From Planctomycetota bacterium (GTDB taxonomy: Bacteria; Planctomycetota; UBA1135), in contig PAHY01000016.1 in assembly GCA_002705055.1 (NCBI GenBank), forward strand, positions 1 through 64,000: 64,000 nt of DNA, given 5' to 3'. Shown here piece after piece: positions 48,656 through 57,354 of this stretch. The number at the start of each line of letters is the position of its first letter. Within the stretch, counting starts at the first letter, position 1. The notes below the pieces were generated by a model. That model made no database searches. It saw only the letters and a list, made by a program, of their open reading frames with translations, and was not told where the DNA came from. The position numbers and the translations under genes were made by a program.

Positions 48656-50837
48656 CGAGGGTGAGGTCGTCGCCTTGGCCGCCTTCGTCCTGCCCGTTCG
48701 GGCCGACGGAATAGAGCATAAAGCCGTCGGTGATCTGGCGGTAGATGAAGGCGTGGCCCCAGGCGTCCGGGCGGAGGCCCGCCGACGGCGCATCGAGGAA
48801 AGTCTCGCCGTCTTCGCCCTTCTCGAGCAGCGCCTCAAGCGAAGGCGGGTACTCGTCGTTGACCAGCTGGTACAGGATCACCCCGGTCTGCAGACGCGCC
48901 AGTTCGTAGAAGGTCTTCTCTTCCGGGCCGTAGAGCCCTTCCGGCGCCGGCGGAGCAGGAGCCATCTCCAGGGTCGGAGTCGAAGTCATCTGCGGCGTGA
49001 ACATCGCGAAGGTCAGCGCCACGGTGGGCGCGGCGTAACCGGTGAGCGCCATGAAGTCGCTCATGCCGAAGCTGCCGCGCGACCAGCTCTTCATGCCGTC
49101 CTCGTCCATCCAGGAGTACGACTCCGAGGGGCGCAGGTGACTGTTGATGGCGTTGGCCGACGGCATCTTGGTGAGATCCACCGGCAGGTCATCCGGGTTC
49201 ATCTGCATGCCGATCAGGCCGGTGGCCGCCTGCACCATGCCCATGGTGGCAGTGACCGACGGGCGCGGATCCGACCAGGCGAGCGTGACGGCCGATTGCG
49301 GCGCACGCTTGAGGAAGTCGGCGGCCTCAGCGTTGCTGCCGATGTTGCGCGCTTCCTTCTGCAGGCCCGAGCGGACGACCGAGCGCACGTCGGCGCGGTT
49401 CATGCTGAGGATCAGCCAGCCATCGGGGCTGATGGCGAAGGAGGGTTCAATGTTGCCGATGAACATCGAGACCTGCGCGAACTCCGGCGGGAGCGCTTCG
49501 GGCTTCAGGCGCAAGTAGTAGACCGGGACAGTCTGCTGCGGATTGGCGCGCGGGCTTTCGCGCTTGGCGCGCAGCGCGACCGGCAGCTCTTCGAAGGAGT
49601 CGAGGATCTGGGCGATCGTCTTGACCAGCGGCGTAGCCGCGGCCTGCACGGCGGCCGGATCGCTGAGCTCAATCAGCGTGCGCGAACCACGCGTGGGCGA
49701 GCTGTAGGACAGCACGCGGCGGCCGAAGCCCTTGAGCGCGCCATCAAGGAGCGGGCGATTCTCGCCCACAAACCAGGAGTAACTGATCGGCTCGGCCTCG
49801 GCCCAGATGGCGATGTTCTGTGCCATCGCTTCGTCGGCGAGCATCGTGTCGACCACGCCGAAGAACTCGTTGACGCCTTCGGTGCCGCCCATGCTGGCGA
49901 TCGAGAAGTTGGTGGCGTCGCCAGGAACGTATTCGACCAGCGCGCGGTCCGCGGGTTCAGCAGCGTAAGCCCAACCGGCGGGCTTACCGCCAAAGTCGAC
50001 GAAGGTCGCCCCCACCGAGTCGCCGTCTTTCCAGCCCGAGCTAAAGCAGACAGCCTGCGCGTTGCCGACGGCGCTTTCCGCGAAGCCCGCCATCGCTTCG
50101 GCCATCGAGTCGAACTGCGACTCGCCGTTGCCGAAGTTGAGGAAGGAGCGCTGCATGTCGACGCCGACGCGCGGGTTGTAGTAACCGAAGCAGGCCATGC
50201 CCGGCTTCATGACTTGCGCGCGGCCGCGTTGGAAGGCGGCCGAAGAAGCCAGCGTCGCGCCCTCGACCTTGCCGCGGTTGCTGGCGGTGAAGCGCAGCCG
50301 GTTTCCCTGGCGCTCGAGCTTCATGCCGGGCGCGCCCGCAGCCATCGGCGCGATGGTCATCACGGCGCCGTTCTCGGACTCGACCATTTGCGCTTCGCCG
50401 GCTTGAGCGAGCATGCCACTGACCATCCCGAATGCCTGCTCGGCCAGACCATCGCCGAAGGTGATCTGCACCGCGACCATCATGCTGGGGGTCGCCGGCA
50501 GACCGGCGCCGCTCATCGAGAAGCCCAGCTCGAGCTTCTGCATGGCTTCCCAGGACATGAACTGAACTGGCATGCCTTGCTCGGCGAGCATGCCCATGCC
50601 CTGTTCGAACTGCCCCATCCCTTCCGCGACGAAGTCGCCCAGGAATCCTTGGACCTCTTCGTCGTTCCAGATCCGGCCTGTGGCGCTGGCCTGGAAGCCA
50701 TCGCGCAGCCCAGGAATGTTGGGGATCTCGAAGTAAAGGAGGGTGTCGGCCGGGAGACTTTCGGCCAGGGAATCACCCTGCTGAGCCGACACGAAGCCGG
50801 GGAGCAAGGCGAAAGCGAGCAGACTGCGTACAAGCAT
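48648..50837 (-). CDS. Large exported protein with a GspG-like C-terminal domain
   Basis: 729 residues from the ATG at 50837, chosen for the clear signal peptide MLVRSLLAFALLPGFVSAQQ. Residues 25-640 form a Met/Gly/Ala-rich region like DUF3352 proteins, with no motif I can assign. The last 85 residues match the end of the major pseudopilin GspG: QLVNDEYPPSLEALLEKG, RPDAWGHAFIYRQITDGFML, then YSVGPNGQDEGGQGDDLTLD, where the Asp and Gly positions fit the calcium site. There is no pilin N-terminus, so the domain is used outside a filament. Function unknown. Confidence 0.6.
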   Translation of the reverse strand: MLVRSLLAFALLPGFVSAQQGDSLAESLPADTLLYFEIPNIPGLRDGFQASATGRIWNDEEVQGFLGDFVAEGMGQFEQGMGMLAEQGMPVQFMSWEAMQKLELGFSMSGAGLPATPSMMVAVQITFGDGLAEQAFGMVSGMLAQAGEAQMVESENGAVMTIAPMAAGAPGMKLERQGNRLRFTASNRGKVEGATLASSAAFQRGRAQVMKPGMACFGYYNPRVGVDMQRSFLNFGNGESQFDSMAEAMAGFAESAVGNAQAVCFSSGWKDGDSVGATFVDFGGKPAGWAYAAEPADRALVEYVPGDATNFSIASMGGTEGVNEFFGVVDTMLADEAMAQNIAIWAEAEPISYSWFVGENRPLLDGALKGFGRRVLSYSSPTRGSRTLIELSDPAAVQAAATPLVKTIAQILDSFEELPVALRAKRESPRANPQQTVPVYYLRLKPEALPPEFAQVSMFIGNIEPSFAISPDGWLILSMNRADVRSVVRSGLQKEARNIGSNAEAADFLKRAPQSAVTLAWSDPRPSVTATMGMVQAATGLIGMQMNPDDLPVDLTKMPSANAINSHLRPSESYSWMDEDGMKSWSRGSFGMSDFMALTGYAAPTVALTFAMFTPQMTSTPTLEMAPAPPAPEGLYGPEEKTFYELARLQTGVILYQLVNDEYPPSLEALLEKGEDGETFLDAPSAGLRPDAWGHAFIYRQITDGFMLYSVGPNGQDEGGQGDDLTLDG

Positions 50838-51073
50838 GATGAGGACGGGAGGTCGGCGAGTGCGAACCGGCATGGTAGTGCGCCGCGGAGAAGCGACCGG
50901 TCAGCCGGACATCGGGCCCGAAAAAGCCCGGGCTCGGTGCCTGTGTACGCGTACTTCGAGTTCCACGCAGGGATTCTGCGAGGACTTTGCCAGCATCACT
51001 AGGCAGATCGGCAGGCAAAGGCCATAATTCCCCGCCCGTCGGACCGCTTCTCTGCGCCGCGGGCCATCAAAGG
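50838..51073. promoter_or_regulatory. Divergent promoter region, 236 nt
   Basis: This gap separates the starts at 50837 (-) and 51074 (+). It contains the palindrome GTACGCGTAC (50945-50954) and a CATAAT hexamer (51022-51027) that could be a -10 element for the plus-strand gene; I see no convincing -35. An AAAGG sits immediately before the ATG at 51074. Confidence 0.4.
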
Positions 51074-52015
51074 ATGACGACTCTCCAAGACGAGACCAAC
51101 GGCTGGCTGCAGCAGAACTCGCGTTCTATCCTGTTCCTTGCCGTTTTGCTGCTCGGCGGCGGTGCCGTGATGTGGTATCTCCCGCGAGCCACCCAGGCTT
51201 CGATGCAGGCCTCCTGGCAAAAGTACAGCGACTTTCAGCAGGCGCTGCTCAGCGTCGACACGCCCGACGATCTGAATGCCGCCCTCAACGCCACCCAAGA
51301 CGACGTGCGCGCATATAAGTGGTCGACCTTGGCTGCGCCCTCCTGGGCCGCACGCACCGGCCAGGAGGATGAGTACTTCGCCATCATCCAGAATCACCTC
51401 AACTCGATCACCGGCGACGATGGCGTAAAGATCTTGGAGGAAGGCACTTCCGTCAATATCGTGGAAGCCACGAAAGCCCGCGTTGAGGGCTATCGCAAGC
51501 TCGATGCGCTGATGCCCGATCCGATCGAGCCGACCGGCTCGAAGATCAAGGTGACCCTCACCAACGAGGCCGGCACCAACTTTGAGCTCGTCTACCAGCT
51601 CTATGAAGAGCAGGCTCCTGTCGCCTCGGCGTGGCTCCTGGGCCTGATTGATGAGGGCAGCTTTGCGGAAGCTCGCCCCATTCCTTCCCCGCAGAACGGC
51701 TTCCAAGTGGCCGACCTTCCGGCCGACGATGAGGCCGGAAAGCTTTACGTGGAAAAGCCTTGGGGATGCTTCCATGTTTCGGGCACGCTCTGCACCGTGC
51801 TGGAGAACGGCGGCGATCCGGGTGAACAGAGCCGTGAGCGGCTGCAGTTCCTGGGCCGCGACCTCTATGGCCAGGACGGCGTCACCACGGTGATCGGCAA
51901 GATCGTCGAAGGCGAGAACAACCTGGCCGTGCTCGGCGAGCTCGAGCGCGCCGAGGACGACCCGCAGGCCTTTGCCTCGGGACTGACGATGACGGTCGAG
52001 CGAGTGACTGAATAG
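51074..52015 (+). CDS. Membrane-anchored protein with a cyclophilin-like C-terminal part
   Basis: 313 residues: ATG at 51074 directly after AAAGG. A membrane helix (about 18-38, SILFLAVLLLGGGAVMWYL) and a helical region (about 45-140) are followed by IKVTLTNEAGTNFELVYQLY, EEQAPVASAWLLGLIDEGSF, which resembles the first strands of cyclophilin-type peptidyl-prolyl isomerases, and a C-terminal VTTVIGKIVEGENNLAVLGE. The conserved cyclophilin catalytic Arg is not evident, so it may be a binding rather than catalytic domain. It ends at a strong terminator. Confidence 0.5.
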   Translation: MTTLQDETNGWLQQNSRSILFLAVLLLGGGAVMWYLPRATQASMQASWQKYSDFQQALLSVDTPDDLNAALNATQDDVRAYKWSTLAAPSWAARTGQEDEYFAIIQNHLNSITGDDGVKILEEGTSVNIVEATKARVEGYRKLDALMPDPIEPTGSKIKVTLTNEAGTNFELVYQLYEEQAPVASAWLLGLIDEGSFAEARPIPSPQNGFQVADLPADDEAGKLYVEKPWGCFHVSGTLCTVLENGGDPGEQSRERLQFLGRDLYGQDGVTTVIGKIVEGENNLAVLGELERAEDDPQAFASGLTMTVERVTE

Positions 52016-52033
52016 GCCCAGCGGGCCCAACGA

Positions 52034-52073
52034 GAAAGCGGGGGCGCGCCACAGCTGGCGCGCCCCCGCTTTC
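52034..52073. terminator. Bidirectional intrinsic terminator, perfect 17-bp stem
   Basis: GAAAGCGGGGGCGCGCC (52034-52050) and GGCGCGCCCCCGCTTTC (52057-52073) are perfectly complementary with a 6-nt loop. The stem ends in AAAG/CTTT on both sides, so it can terminate both the plus-strand gene ending at 52015 and the minus-strand parB ending at 52104. Confidence 0.88.
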
Positions 52074-52103
52074 GTGTTCTAGGGCCTCGCGGCCGCTTCC
52101 GGC

Positions 52104-53000
52104 CTAGCCCTCGAGCAGCTCTTCGGACTCCGAGGTCAAAGAAAAGAGCTGAGAGAGCTCATCGAGGTGGTCCAGGCTGGAGAAGTGCAGGACAACCTTG
52201 CCCCCCTGGCCCTTCTTCAGCTGGATCTCGACCGGTCCACCGCAGCGCCGCGCCAGTCGCTCCTGCAGATCAAGGACCCAGGATGGCTTGCGCGGGCGGG
52301 CCTTGTGGCGCGGGGGCACCCCTGTTTCGGCCGCCTTCTTGCAGATTGCCTCGGTCGCGCGCACCGAGAGGCCATCTTTGACCACTTCGTCGAAGACCTG
52401 GGCCTGCTCGGACATCCCATTGAGCCGCAGCAGCGCTCGAGCGTGCCCCGCGGTGATTGTTTCACGTGAAACAGCCTCCTGGAGCCCCTCGGGGAGATCC
52501 AGGAGCCGCACCAGGTTGGCGACGGTGGACCGCTCGTATCCGAGGCGCTCTGCAACTTGCTCCTGAGAGAGCCCGTACTCGCCAATCAGGCGCTGGCAGG
52601 CCTGCGCGCGCTCAATGGGATCGAGATCCTCGCGCTGCACGTTCTCGATCAGGGCCAACTCGAGCCGCTCCGCGTCGGAACGAAGGCCTTCACGGACCAG
52701 AACGGGCACTTTTTTCAGCCCTGCAAGCTGAGAAGCCCTCCAACGGCGCTCTCCGGCCAGAATTTCGTACTTCCCGCCTTCCTGCCGGGTCACCACGATG
52801 GGCTGCATCATGCCGTGGCGGCGCAGGGAATCGGCCAGCGCCTCAATCCCACGATCCAGGTGCAGGCGGGGCTGCTGGCTGTTCGCCACGAGCTCGCCGA
52901 TCGCCACCCAAAGCGGACCGCCGCTCTCCGGAGTCTCGGTGGCGTGAGTATTGGTAAGGAGGGATCCGAGTCCCTTTCCGAGCTTCTTGGTCGTGGCCAT
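52104..53000 (-). CDS. parB: Chromosome partitioning protein ParB
   Basis: 298 residues from the ATG at 53000, preceded by AGGAGAAAGC. After MATTKKLGKGLGSLLTN (the ParA-stimulating basic start of ParB), the CTP-binding box is ILAGERRWRASQLAGL, ENVQREDLDPIERAQACQRL follows, and the helix-turn-helix is GLSQEQVAERLGYERSTVAN. The C-terminal dimer domain ends in EELLEG. It loads at parS and spreads as a CTP clamp to segregate the origin. A perfect parS lies within the gene (codons about 176-181). parA is 7 kb away. A longer frame to 53792 is antisense to the phosphoesterase. Confidence 0.94.
   Translation of the reverse strand: MATTKKLGKGLGSLLTNTHATETPESGGPLWVAIGELVANSQQPRLHLDRGIEALADSLRRHGMMQPIVVTRQEGGKYEILAGERRWRASQLAGLKKVPVLVREGLRSDAERLELALIENVQREDLDPIERAQACQRLIGEYGLSQEQVAERLGYERSTVANLVRLLDLPEGLQEAVSRETITAGHARALLRLNGMSEQAQVFDEVVKDGLSVRATEAICKKAAETGVPPRHKARPRKPSWVLDLQERLARRCGGPVEIQLKKGQGGKVVLHFSSLDHLDELSQLFSLTSESEELLEG
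52458..52473. other. parS: parS centromere site inside parB
   Basis: TGTTTCACGTGAAACA is the exact 16-bp consensus parS palindrome bound by ParB. It lies in the coding sequence and encodes VSRET. B. subtilis also has a parS inside its parB homologue spo0J, so this placement is known. It marks the region as origin-proximal. Confidence 0.95.
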
Positions 53001-53066
53001 GCTTTCTCCTACGATGAGGTTCATCCAGCGTACTCCTCGAGCCGCGCTGTTCCAAGATCCCATCTC

Positions 53067-53801
53067 ATGCGCAAAGTCGGAATTCTCGGCGACCTCCACG
53101 CCAACCTTTCCGCCCTCGAGGCGGTCCTCGCGCTGTTTGACCTCGAGGAGGTTGATGCGATCTATTGTGTTGGAGACATTGTAGGTTACGGCGCAAGGCC
53201 CAACGAGGTGATTGAGCTCCTGATGGAGCGCGAGGTCGCCGCCGTGGCCGGGAATCACGACTGGGCCCTGCTGGGCAAGATCTCCGAGGAGTCCTTCAAC
53301 CCCTATGCGCGCGCGGCGCTCGAGTGGACCCGCGCCAAGATCTCCCCGGAGGCGCGCGACTTCCTCGAGGCCCTGCCGCTGCGGATCGACACCGAGCACT
53401 TTTGCCTGGTCCACGGCGCCTTGCCTAACCCGGAAGAATTCGAGTACCTGCAGTCCTTTCCCACGGCGCTCGCCACCCTGGCGGATTTCGATGCCCCGAT
53501 CGGTTTCGTCGGGCACACCCACGTGCCCATGAATTTCATCCAGAATCCGGGCAGCTCCGAGCTCGAGTGGCACTTCCAGGTGGATTGGCACCTTGAGAAG
53601 GGCCAGCGCGCCGTCGTCAACGTGGGCAGCCCTGGGCAGCCGCGCGACGAAATCCCGACCGCACCGGCCGTGGTCTACAACCTGCAGACAGGCCGCGTCC
53701 AGCTGCTGCGCACCCCGTACAACATCGCGGCGGAGCAGCGCCTGATCCGCAAAGCCAACCTGCCTGCGATCCTCGGAGATCGCTTGCAGCACGGCATTTA
53801 A
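53067..53801 (+). CDS. Metallophosphoesterase (YfcE/diadenosine-tetraphosphatase type)
   Basis: 244 residues of the calcineurin-like fold: ILGDLHANLSALEAVL (D-x-H), YCVGDIVGYGARPNEVIELL, VAGNHDWALLG (GNHD), FCLVHGALPNP and VGHTHVPM (GHTH). All metal-site residues are present. Its substrate cannot be told; relatives hydrolyse phosphodiesters or dinucleoside polyphosphates. It is divergent from parB (66 bp between starts) and convergent, with no gap, with the HPr-fusion gene. Confidence 0.88.
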   Translation: MRKVGILGDLHANLSALEAVLALFDLEEVDAIYCVGDIVGYGARPNEVIELLMEREVAAVAGNHDWALLGKISEESFNPYARAALEWTRAKISPEARDFLEALPLRIDTEHFCLVHGALPNPEEFEYLQSFPTALATLADFDAPIGFVGHTHVPMNFIQNPGSSELEWHFQVDWHLEKGQRAVVNVGSPGQPRDEIPTAPAVVYNLQTGRVQLLRTPYNIAAEQRLIRKANLPAILGDRLQHGI

Positions 53802-55145
53802 CTACGGTCGCAGGTAGGCGATCTGATCTGGGAAGGCCGCGCAACCGTCTTCACCCAAACGGTTTGCGAATAGTACCTTGAGGTCGCTCAGCGGCCGCGG
53901 GTCGCCCCGGAAGAGATAGCTGCGCTCGCTCGCGTGCGTGCCGACGAGCACCAGCATCTGCATCATCGAGGCCGCCGAGCAGCTCTGCCCGGCCACCTCG
54001 AGCTCGACCGGCGTGCCGTGCTTCTGCACAATGCCGACGATCAGCGAAAGCGGGCGGGCATGCATCACGATGCCTTCCGGCAGTTCGAGCGTGAGCTCCG
54101 CGGTCTCGACCAGCTCATCGAGCAGTTTGCGCGCGATCGGCTCGGCCTGCTTCATGCAGGCATAGGCGCGAATCACCCCGTCATTGACGATGCAGTCCAG
54201 CAGCGCGTGCTCGGGAACCAACTCCTCGAAGAGCGCCCGCGACTCACCGGCGCGCTCGTAAATATCGTGGCGCTCATAGAGATGCGTCAGAGCGGTCACG
54301 TTCTCCAGGAGATGCAGGACCAAGCTCGCGGTGCCCCGGAGCACGCGCAGCTCCGGGTGCTGCGACTCCTCGGGAGTGCCTGCAATCCGGGTGTCATAGC
54401 TCGACTGCAGGTTGTGAACACGCGCCTCGTAACGCCGTGCGATCTCCTCGGTGCAGTAGTTGGCCATGAAGGCCTTCCGATCCTCGAGGCCCTCGATCCG
54501 CTCGCCGGCCTCGCTGGTCCAGGCGCGCACCAGAGACAGGAATCGGCTCGCGAGGCGCGCGCCATGGGCGCCGCTCTGCGTGGGGGAGTCCTGCTCATCG
54601 ACCTGCGCGAGGCGGTCATTCGGGAGCTGCACCAGACCAGCGAGCGGGCCCAGTCGCTCAAGCTGGAGGCTACCTTCCGGCCACGCAACATGCGCCCTAA
54701 GCCATTCCTCTTTAAGACCTTGCAGAACTCTCTGCAGGATCTCCGCCTGCCTCAGCGCGGCGGCGCGAACCTGCGGCGCCAGCTCCTGGGCCAGCCATTC
54801 TGGATCAGCAACTTCGTAGCCGCGCATCCGCCCCGAGAGGTGGACCAGGCTCGACATTCCCGCCGCGAGCCAGCGCACGATCGCCAGGACCTCGCGGGAG
54901 CGGAAGAACACCTCATTGCGGCGCGCCCCGTGGTCGTCGAGCAGGGTCTCGACTTCGGTCGCGCTGCGATAGAGGTGCACCAGATGGCGCTGGGTCCAGG
55001 CCTCGGGGGCGGATTCCAGCAGGCCATTGGCCAGGCGCGCGAGCTCTTCGCCCTCTTCGCCGAGCCGAACGCGGAAGTCTTCGACCGAAATGGTCTGCTT
55101 CTTCGGACGCCGTTCGGCCCAAGGCGTCGGGAGGGAATCGGGCAT
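53802..55145 (-). CDS. Helical protein with a C-terminal HPr-like domain
   Basis: 447 residues. Residues 1-345 are helical with no family I recognise (GEEGEELARLANGLLESAPE, LVHLYRSATEVETLLDDHGA). The end is an HPr domain: GIVMHARPLSLIVGIVQKHG with the phosphorylatable His362 in the HARP motif, then ELEVAGQSCSAASMMQMLVL with a Ser (393) where HPr-Ser46 lies, and RPLSDLKVLFANRLGEDG. HPr normally is an 85-90 residue phosphocarrier between EI and EIIA. Fusion to a large helical domain suggests that phosphate signals control the N-terminal part. EI and HPr kinase are not in the window. Confidence 0.7.
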   Translation of the reverse strand: MPDSLPTPWAERRPKKQTISVEDFRVRLGEEGEELARLANGLLESAPEAWTQRHLVHLYRSATEVETLLDDHGARRNEVFFRSREVLAIVRWLAAGMSSLVHLSGRMRGYEVADPEWLAQELAPQVRAAALRQAEILQRVLQGLKEEWLRAHVAWPEGSLQLERLGPLAGLVQLPNDRLAQVDEQDSPTQSGAHGARLASRFLSLVRAWTSEAGERIEGLEDRKAFMANYCTEEIARRYEARVHNLQSSYDTRIAGTPEESQHPELRVLRGTASLVLHLLENVTALTHLYERHDIYERAGESRALFEELVPEHALLDCIVNDGVIRAYACMKQAEPIARKLLDELVETAELTLELPEGIVMHARPLSLIVGIVQKHGTPVELEVAGQSCSAASMMQMLVLVGTHASERSYLFRGDPRPLSDLKVLFANRLGEDGCAAFPDQIAYLRP

Positions 55146-55242
55146 GAGTGAATTCTAGCCCGATGCGGGGGTACAGCCAGGACCCAGTTCCGTCCGAAAG
55201 GACTCTGCTTCCGAGCGAAGCAGCCCCCCCTGGTACCCCTCC

Positions 55243-56172
55243 ATGGCCTCCGACCGCTGTCTCGAGACCTACCTGCGTGAGATCGACGAAGTTCCTCTGC
55301 TGAGCGCCGAGGAAGAGGTCGAGCTCGGTCGCCGCGTTCAGCAGGGAGACGAGGCCGCGCGCGAGCACATGATTCGTGCCAACCTGCGCCTGGTCGTCTC
55401 CGTTGCCAAGCGCTTCCGCAATCGCGGCCTTCCTCTTCAGGACCTGATCGCCGAAGGCAACATCGGCCTGATGAAGGCGATCGAGAAGTTCGATCCCGAA
55501 GCCGGCTTTCGCTTCTCGACTTACGCGACCTGGTGGATCCAGCAGACGATCCGCCGCGGTCTGATCAACACGGTCAAGACCGTGCGCATCCCCTCTTACA
55601 TGGTGGAGATCCTGACCAAGTGGGGGAGGGCATCGACCGCGCTCGGGCAAAGCCTGGGTCGTCAGCCCAGCACAGAAGAGATCGCGAAGCACCTGGGTCT
55701 GTCGCAGAAGAACCGCCGGGTGATCGAGCAGACGCTCAACACCAACCAAGGCACGACCGACCTGGGCGACGACGCCGTCGTGCACCGCTCCGAAGCGGAG
55801 TACAACGACAACGCGCACCGCATGGCACCCGACGAGATCGTGCTGCGCAGCGACGCGCTGCAGACGATGCACGAGATCCTCGAGCTGATCGACCCGACGG
55901 AAGCCTCCGTGCTGCGCATGCGCTACGGACTCGAGGACGAGCAGCCGGCAACGCTGGAGAAGATCGCCAAGACTCTGGGCATCTCGCGCGAGCGAGTTCG
56001 TCAGATGGAGCGGGCGACATTGCGTAAACTCCATGCTTACGTGGTGGAAGGAGTCCCTGCCGAGGACATCCTCCCCGAGGCAGGAGTTCGTGAGATCCGA
56101 CGCAAGCAGCAAACTCAGCCGCGACCCGAAAGCGGCGAGGGCGATTCGCCCCGACGCCGCAAAGGCGCCTGA
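55243..56172 (+). CDS. Primary-type RNA polymerase sigma factor (RpoD/SigA-like)
   Basis: 309 residues. Region 1.2 begins DRCLETYLREIDEVPLLSAE; region 2 has LRLVVSVAKRFRNRGLPLQD, EGNIGLMKAIEKFDPEAGFR and FSTYATWWIQQTIRRGL; region 3 and region 4 follow, with LRMRYGLEDEQPATLEKIAK and SRERVRQMERATLRKLHAYV. No long region 1.1. The core-binding and -10 motifs are complete, so it is group 1 or 2, closest to short SigA types. The hemW coding region overlaps its end by 83 nt. Confidence 0.92.
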   Translation: MASDRCLETYLREIDEVPLLSAEEEVELGRRVQQGDEAAREHMIRANLRLVVSVAKRFRNRGLPLQDLIAEGNIGLMKAIEKFDPEAGFRFSTYATWWIQQTIRRGLINTVKTVRIPSYMVEILTKWGRASTALGQSLGRQPSTEEIAKHLGLSQKNRRVIEQTLNTNQGTTDLGDDAVVHRSEAEYNDNAHRMAPDEIVLRSDALQTMHEILELIDPTEASVLRMRYGLEDEQPATLEKIAKTLGISRERVRQMERATLRKLHAYVVEGVPAEDILPEAGVREIRRKQQTQPRPESGEGDSPRRRKGA

Positions 56173-57331
56173 GCACGACCCGCTTCGCGACGAAGGCGTC
56201 AGCCTTTACGTCCACCTGCCCTTCTGCGTGGCGAAGTGTCGCTACTGCGACTTCAACTCTTACGCCTGGACCGGGCAGGACCTCGAGCGCCATGTGCGCG
56301 CGGTGCTTCAGGAGGCCGAAGCAAGAGCGGCGGACCTGCGCCCCCAGACGGTCTTCCTCGGTGGGGGAACGCCCAGCTTTCTCCCCGCAGATCTGCTTCA
56401 TGAGTTTCTGAGCGAGCTCGGCCGCATCACCGGCTTCGGGGAGAGCGCGCACGAGTTCACGATGGAGGCCAACCCCGAGTCCTTCGACGATGCGCGGGCG
56501 CAGGCGGCGCGCGCAGGCGGCGTCGATCGGATCTCGCTTGGGGTGCAGTCGCTGCGGCCCGAGGTGCTCGCGGCCTACGACCGGGTGCACAGCGGCGAAC
56601 AGGCCCTCGAGGCGCTGGCGCGCGCGCGCGAGCACTTCCCGCGCTTCAACGCCGATCTGATCTTCGCTTTCCCCGGGCAGGACCCGCTGGCCTGGGAGCG
56701 TGACCTGGCGCAGGTGCTCGCCTGCGAGCCCGGCCACCTCTCTTGTTACGAGCTCAGTTACGAACCGGGCACCGCGCTGACTCGTTTGCGCGACGCCGGC
56801 CGCTGGCAGGCCGAGGACCCCGACCTCTGCGAGCAGCTCTATCTGCGCACCGGCGAGATCCTCGCCGAGCACGGCTACACCCGGTATGAGACCTCCAACT
56901 TCGCGCGCCCCGGAGAGCGTTGCCTGCATAACCTGGCCGCCTGGCGCAACCTCTCCTATGTCGGCATCGGCGCCGGCGCGGCGGGCTGGCACCAGGGCAC
57001 CCGCCGCAAGAACCTCGAGCGACCGGATGCCTACGAGGCGGCCGTCTTTGCCGGCCAGGATCCGGTCGGCGAATCGGAGCAGCCCCGCGCGGAGACGATT
57101 CTCTTTGACTGCCTGATGATGGGCCTGCGCCTCGTCGACGAAGGCGTCGATCGCGCCCGCGCTCAGCGGCAGAGCGGCCTCGACCCCGTCACGCACTTCG
57201 CCGCCGTCTGGCAGGACCTTGAGAACGAAAACCTCGTGCGGATCGACGTCGATCGCATCCGCACCACCGCGCGCGGCGCCTTGTTGCTGGATCACGTGCT
57301 GACCCGATTGCTGCCGAGCCAACAGGTATAA
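56090..57331 (+). CDS. hemW: HemW-like radical SAM protein
   Basis: 413 residues from a GTG at 56090 preceded by GGAG; no ATG lies between there and the catalytic motif, so the start overlaps the sigma gene by 83 nt. Radical-SAM cluster HLPFCVAKCRYCDFNSY, SAM-binding GGGTPS, ANPES, and LQSLRPEVLAAYDRVHSGEQ follow; the C-terminal HemN-like domain has CYELSYEPGTALTRL and YETSNFARPGERCLHNLAAW. HemW is a heme chaperone, often misnamed coproporphyrinogen dehydrogenase. Confidence 0.88.
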   Translation: MRSDASSKLSRDPKAARAIRPDAAKAPEHDPLRDEGVSLYVHLPFCVAKCRYCDFNSYAWTGQDLERHVRAVLQEAEARAADLRPQTVFLGGGTPSFLPADLLHEFLSELGRITGFGESAHEFTMEANPESFDDARAQAARAGGVDRISLGVQSLRPEVLAAYDRVHSGEQALEALARAREHFPRFNADLIFAFPGQDPLAWERDLAQVLACEPGHLSCYELSYEPGTALTRLRDAGRWQAEDPDLCEQLYLRTGEILAEHGYTRYETSNFARPGERCLHNLAAWRNLSYVGIGAGAAGWHQGTRRKNLERPDAYEAAVFAGQDPVGESEQPRAETILFDCLMMGLRLVDEGVDRARAQRQSGLDPVTHFAAVWQDLENENLVRIDVDRIRTTARGALLLDHVLTRLLPSQQV

Positions 57332-57354
57332 TCCGCATCCCTTCGGGGAACGGC

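Noticed and set aside
52104-53792. 563-codon frame including an N-terminal extension of ParB
   Set aside because: The extension is antisense to the phosphoesterase, while the ATG at 53000 has a good Shine-Dalgarno and gives a normal ParB start.
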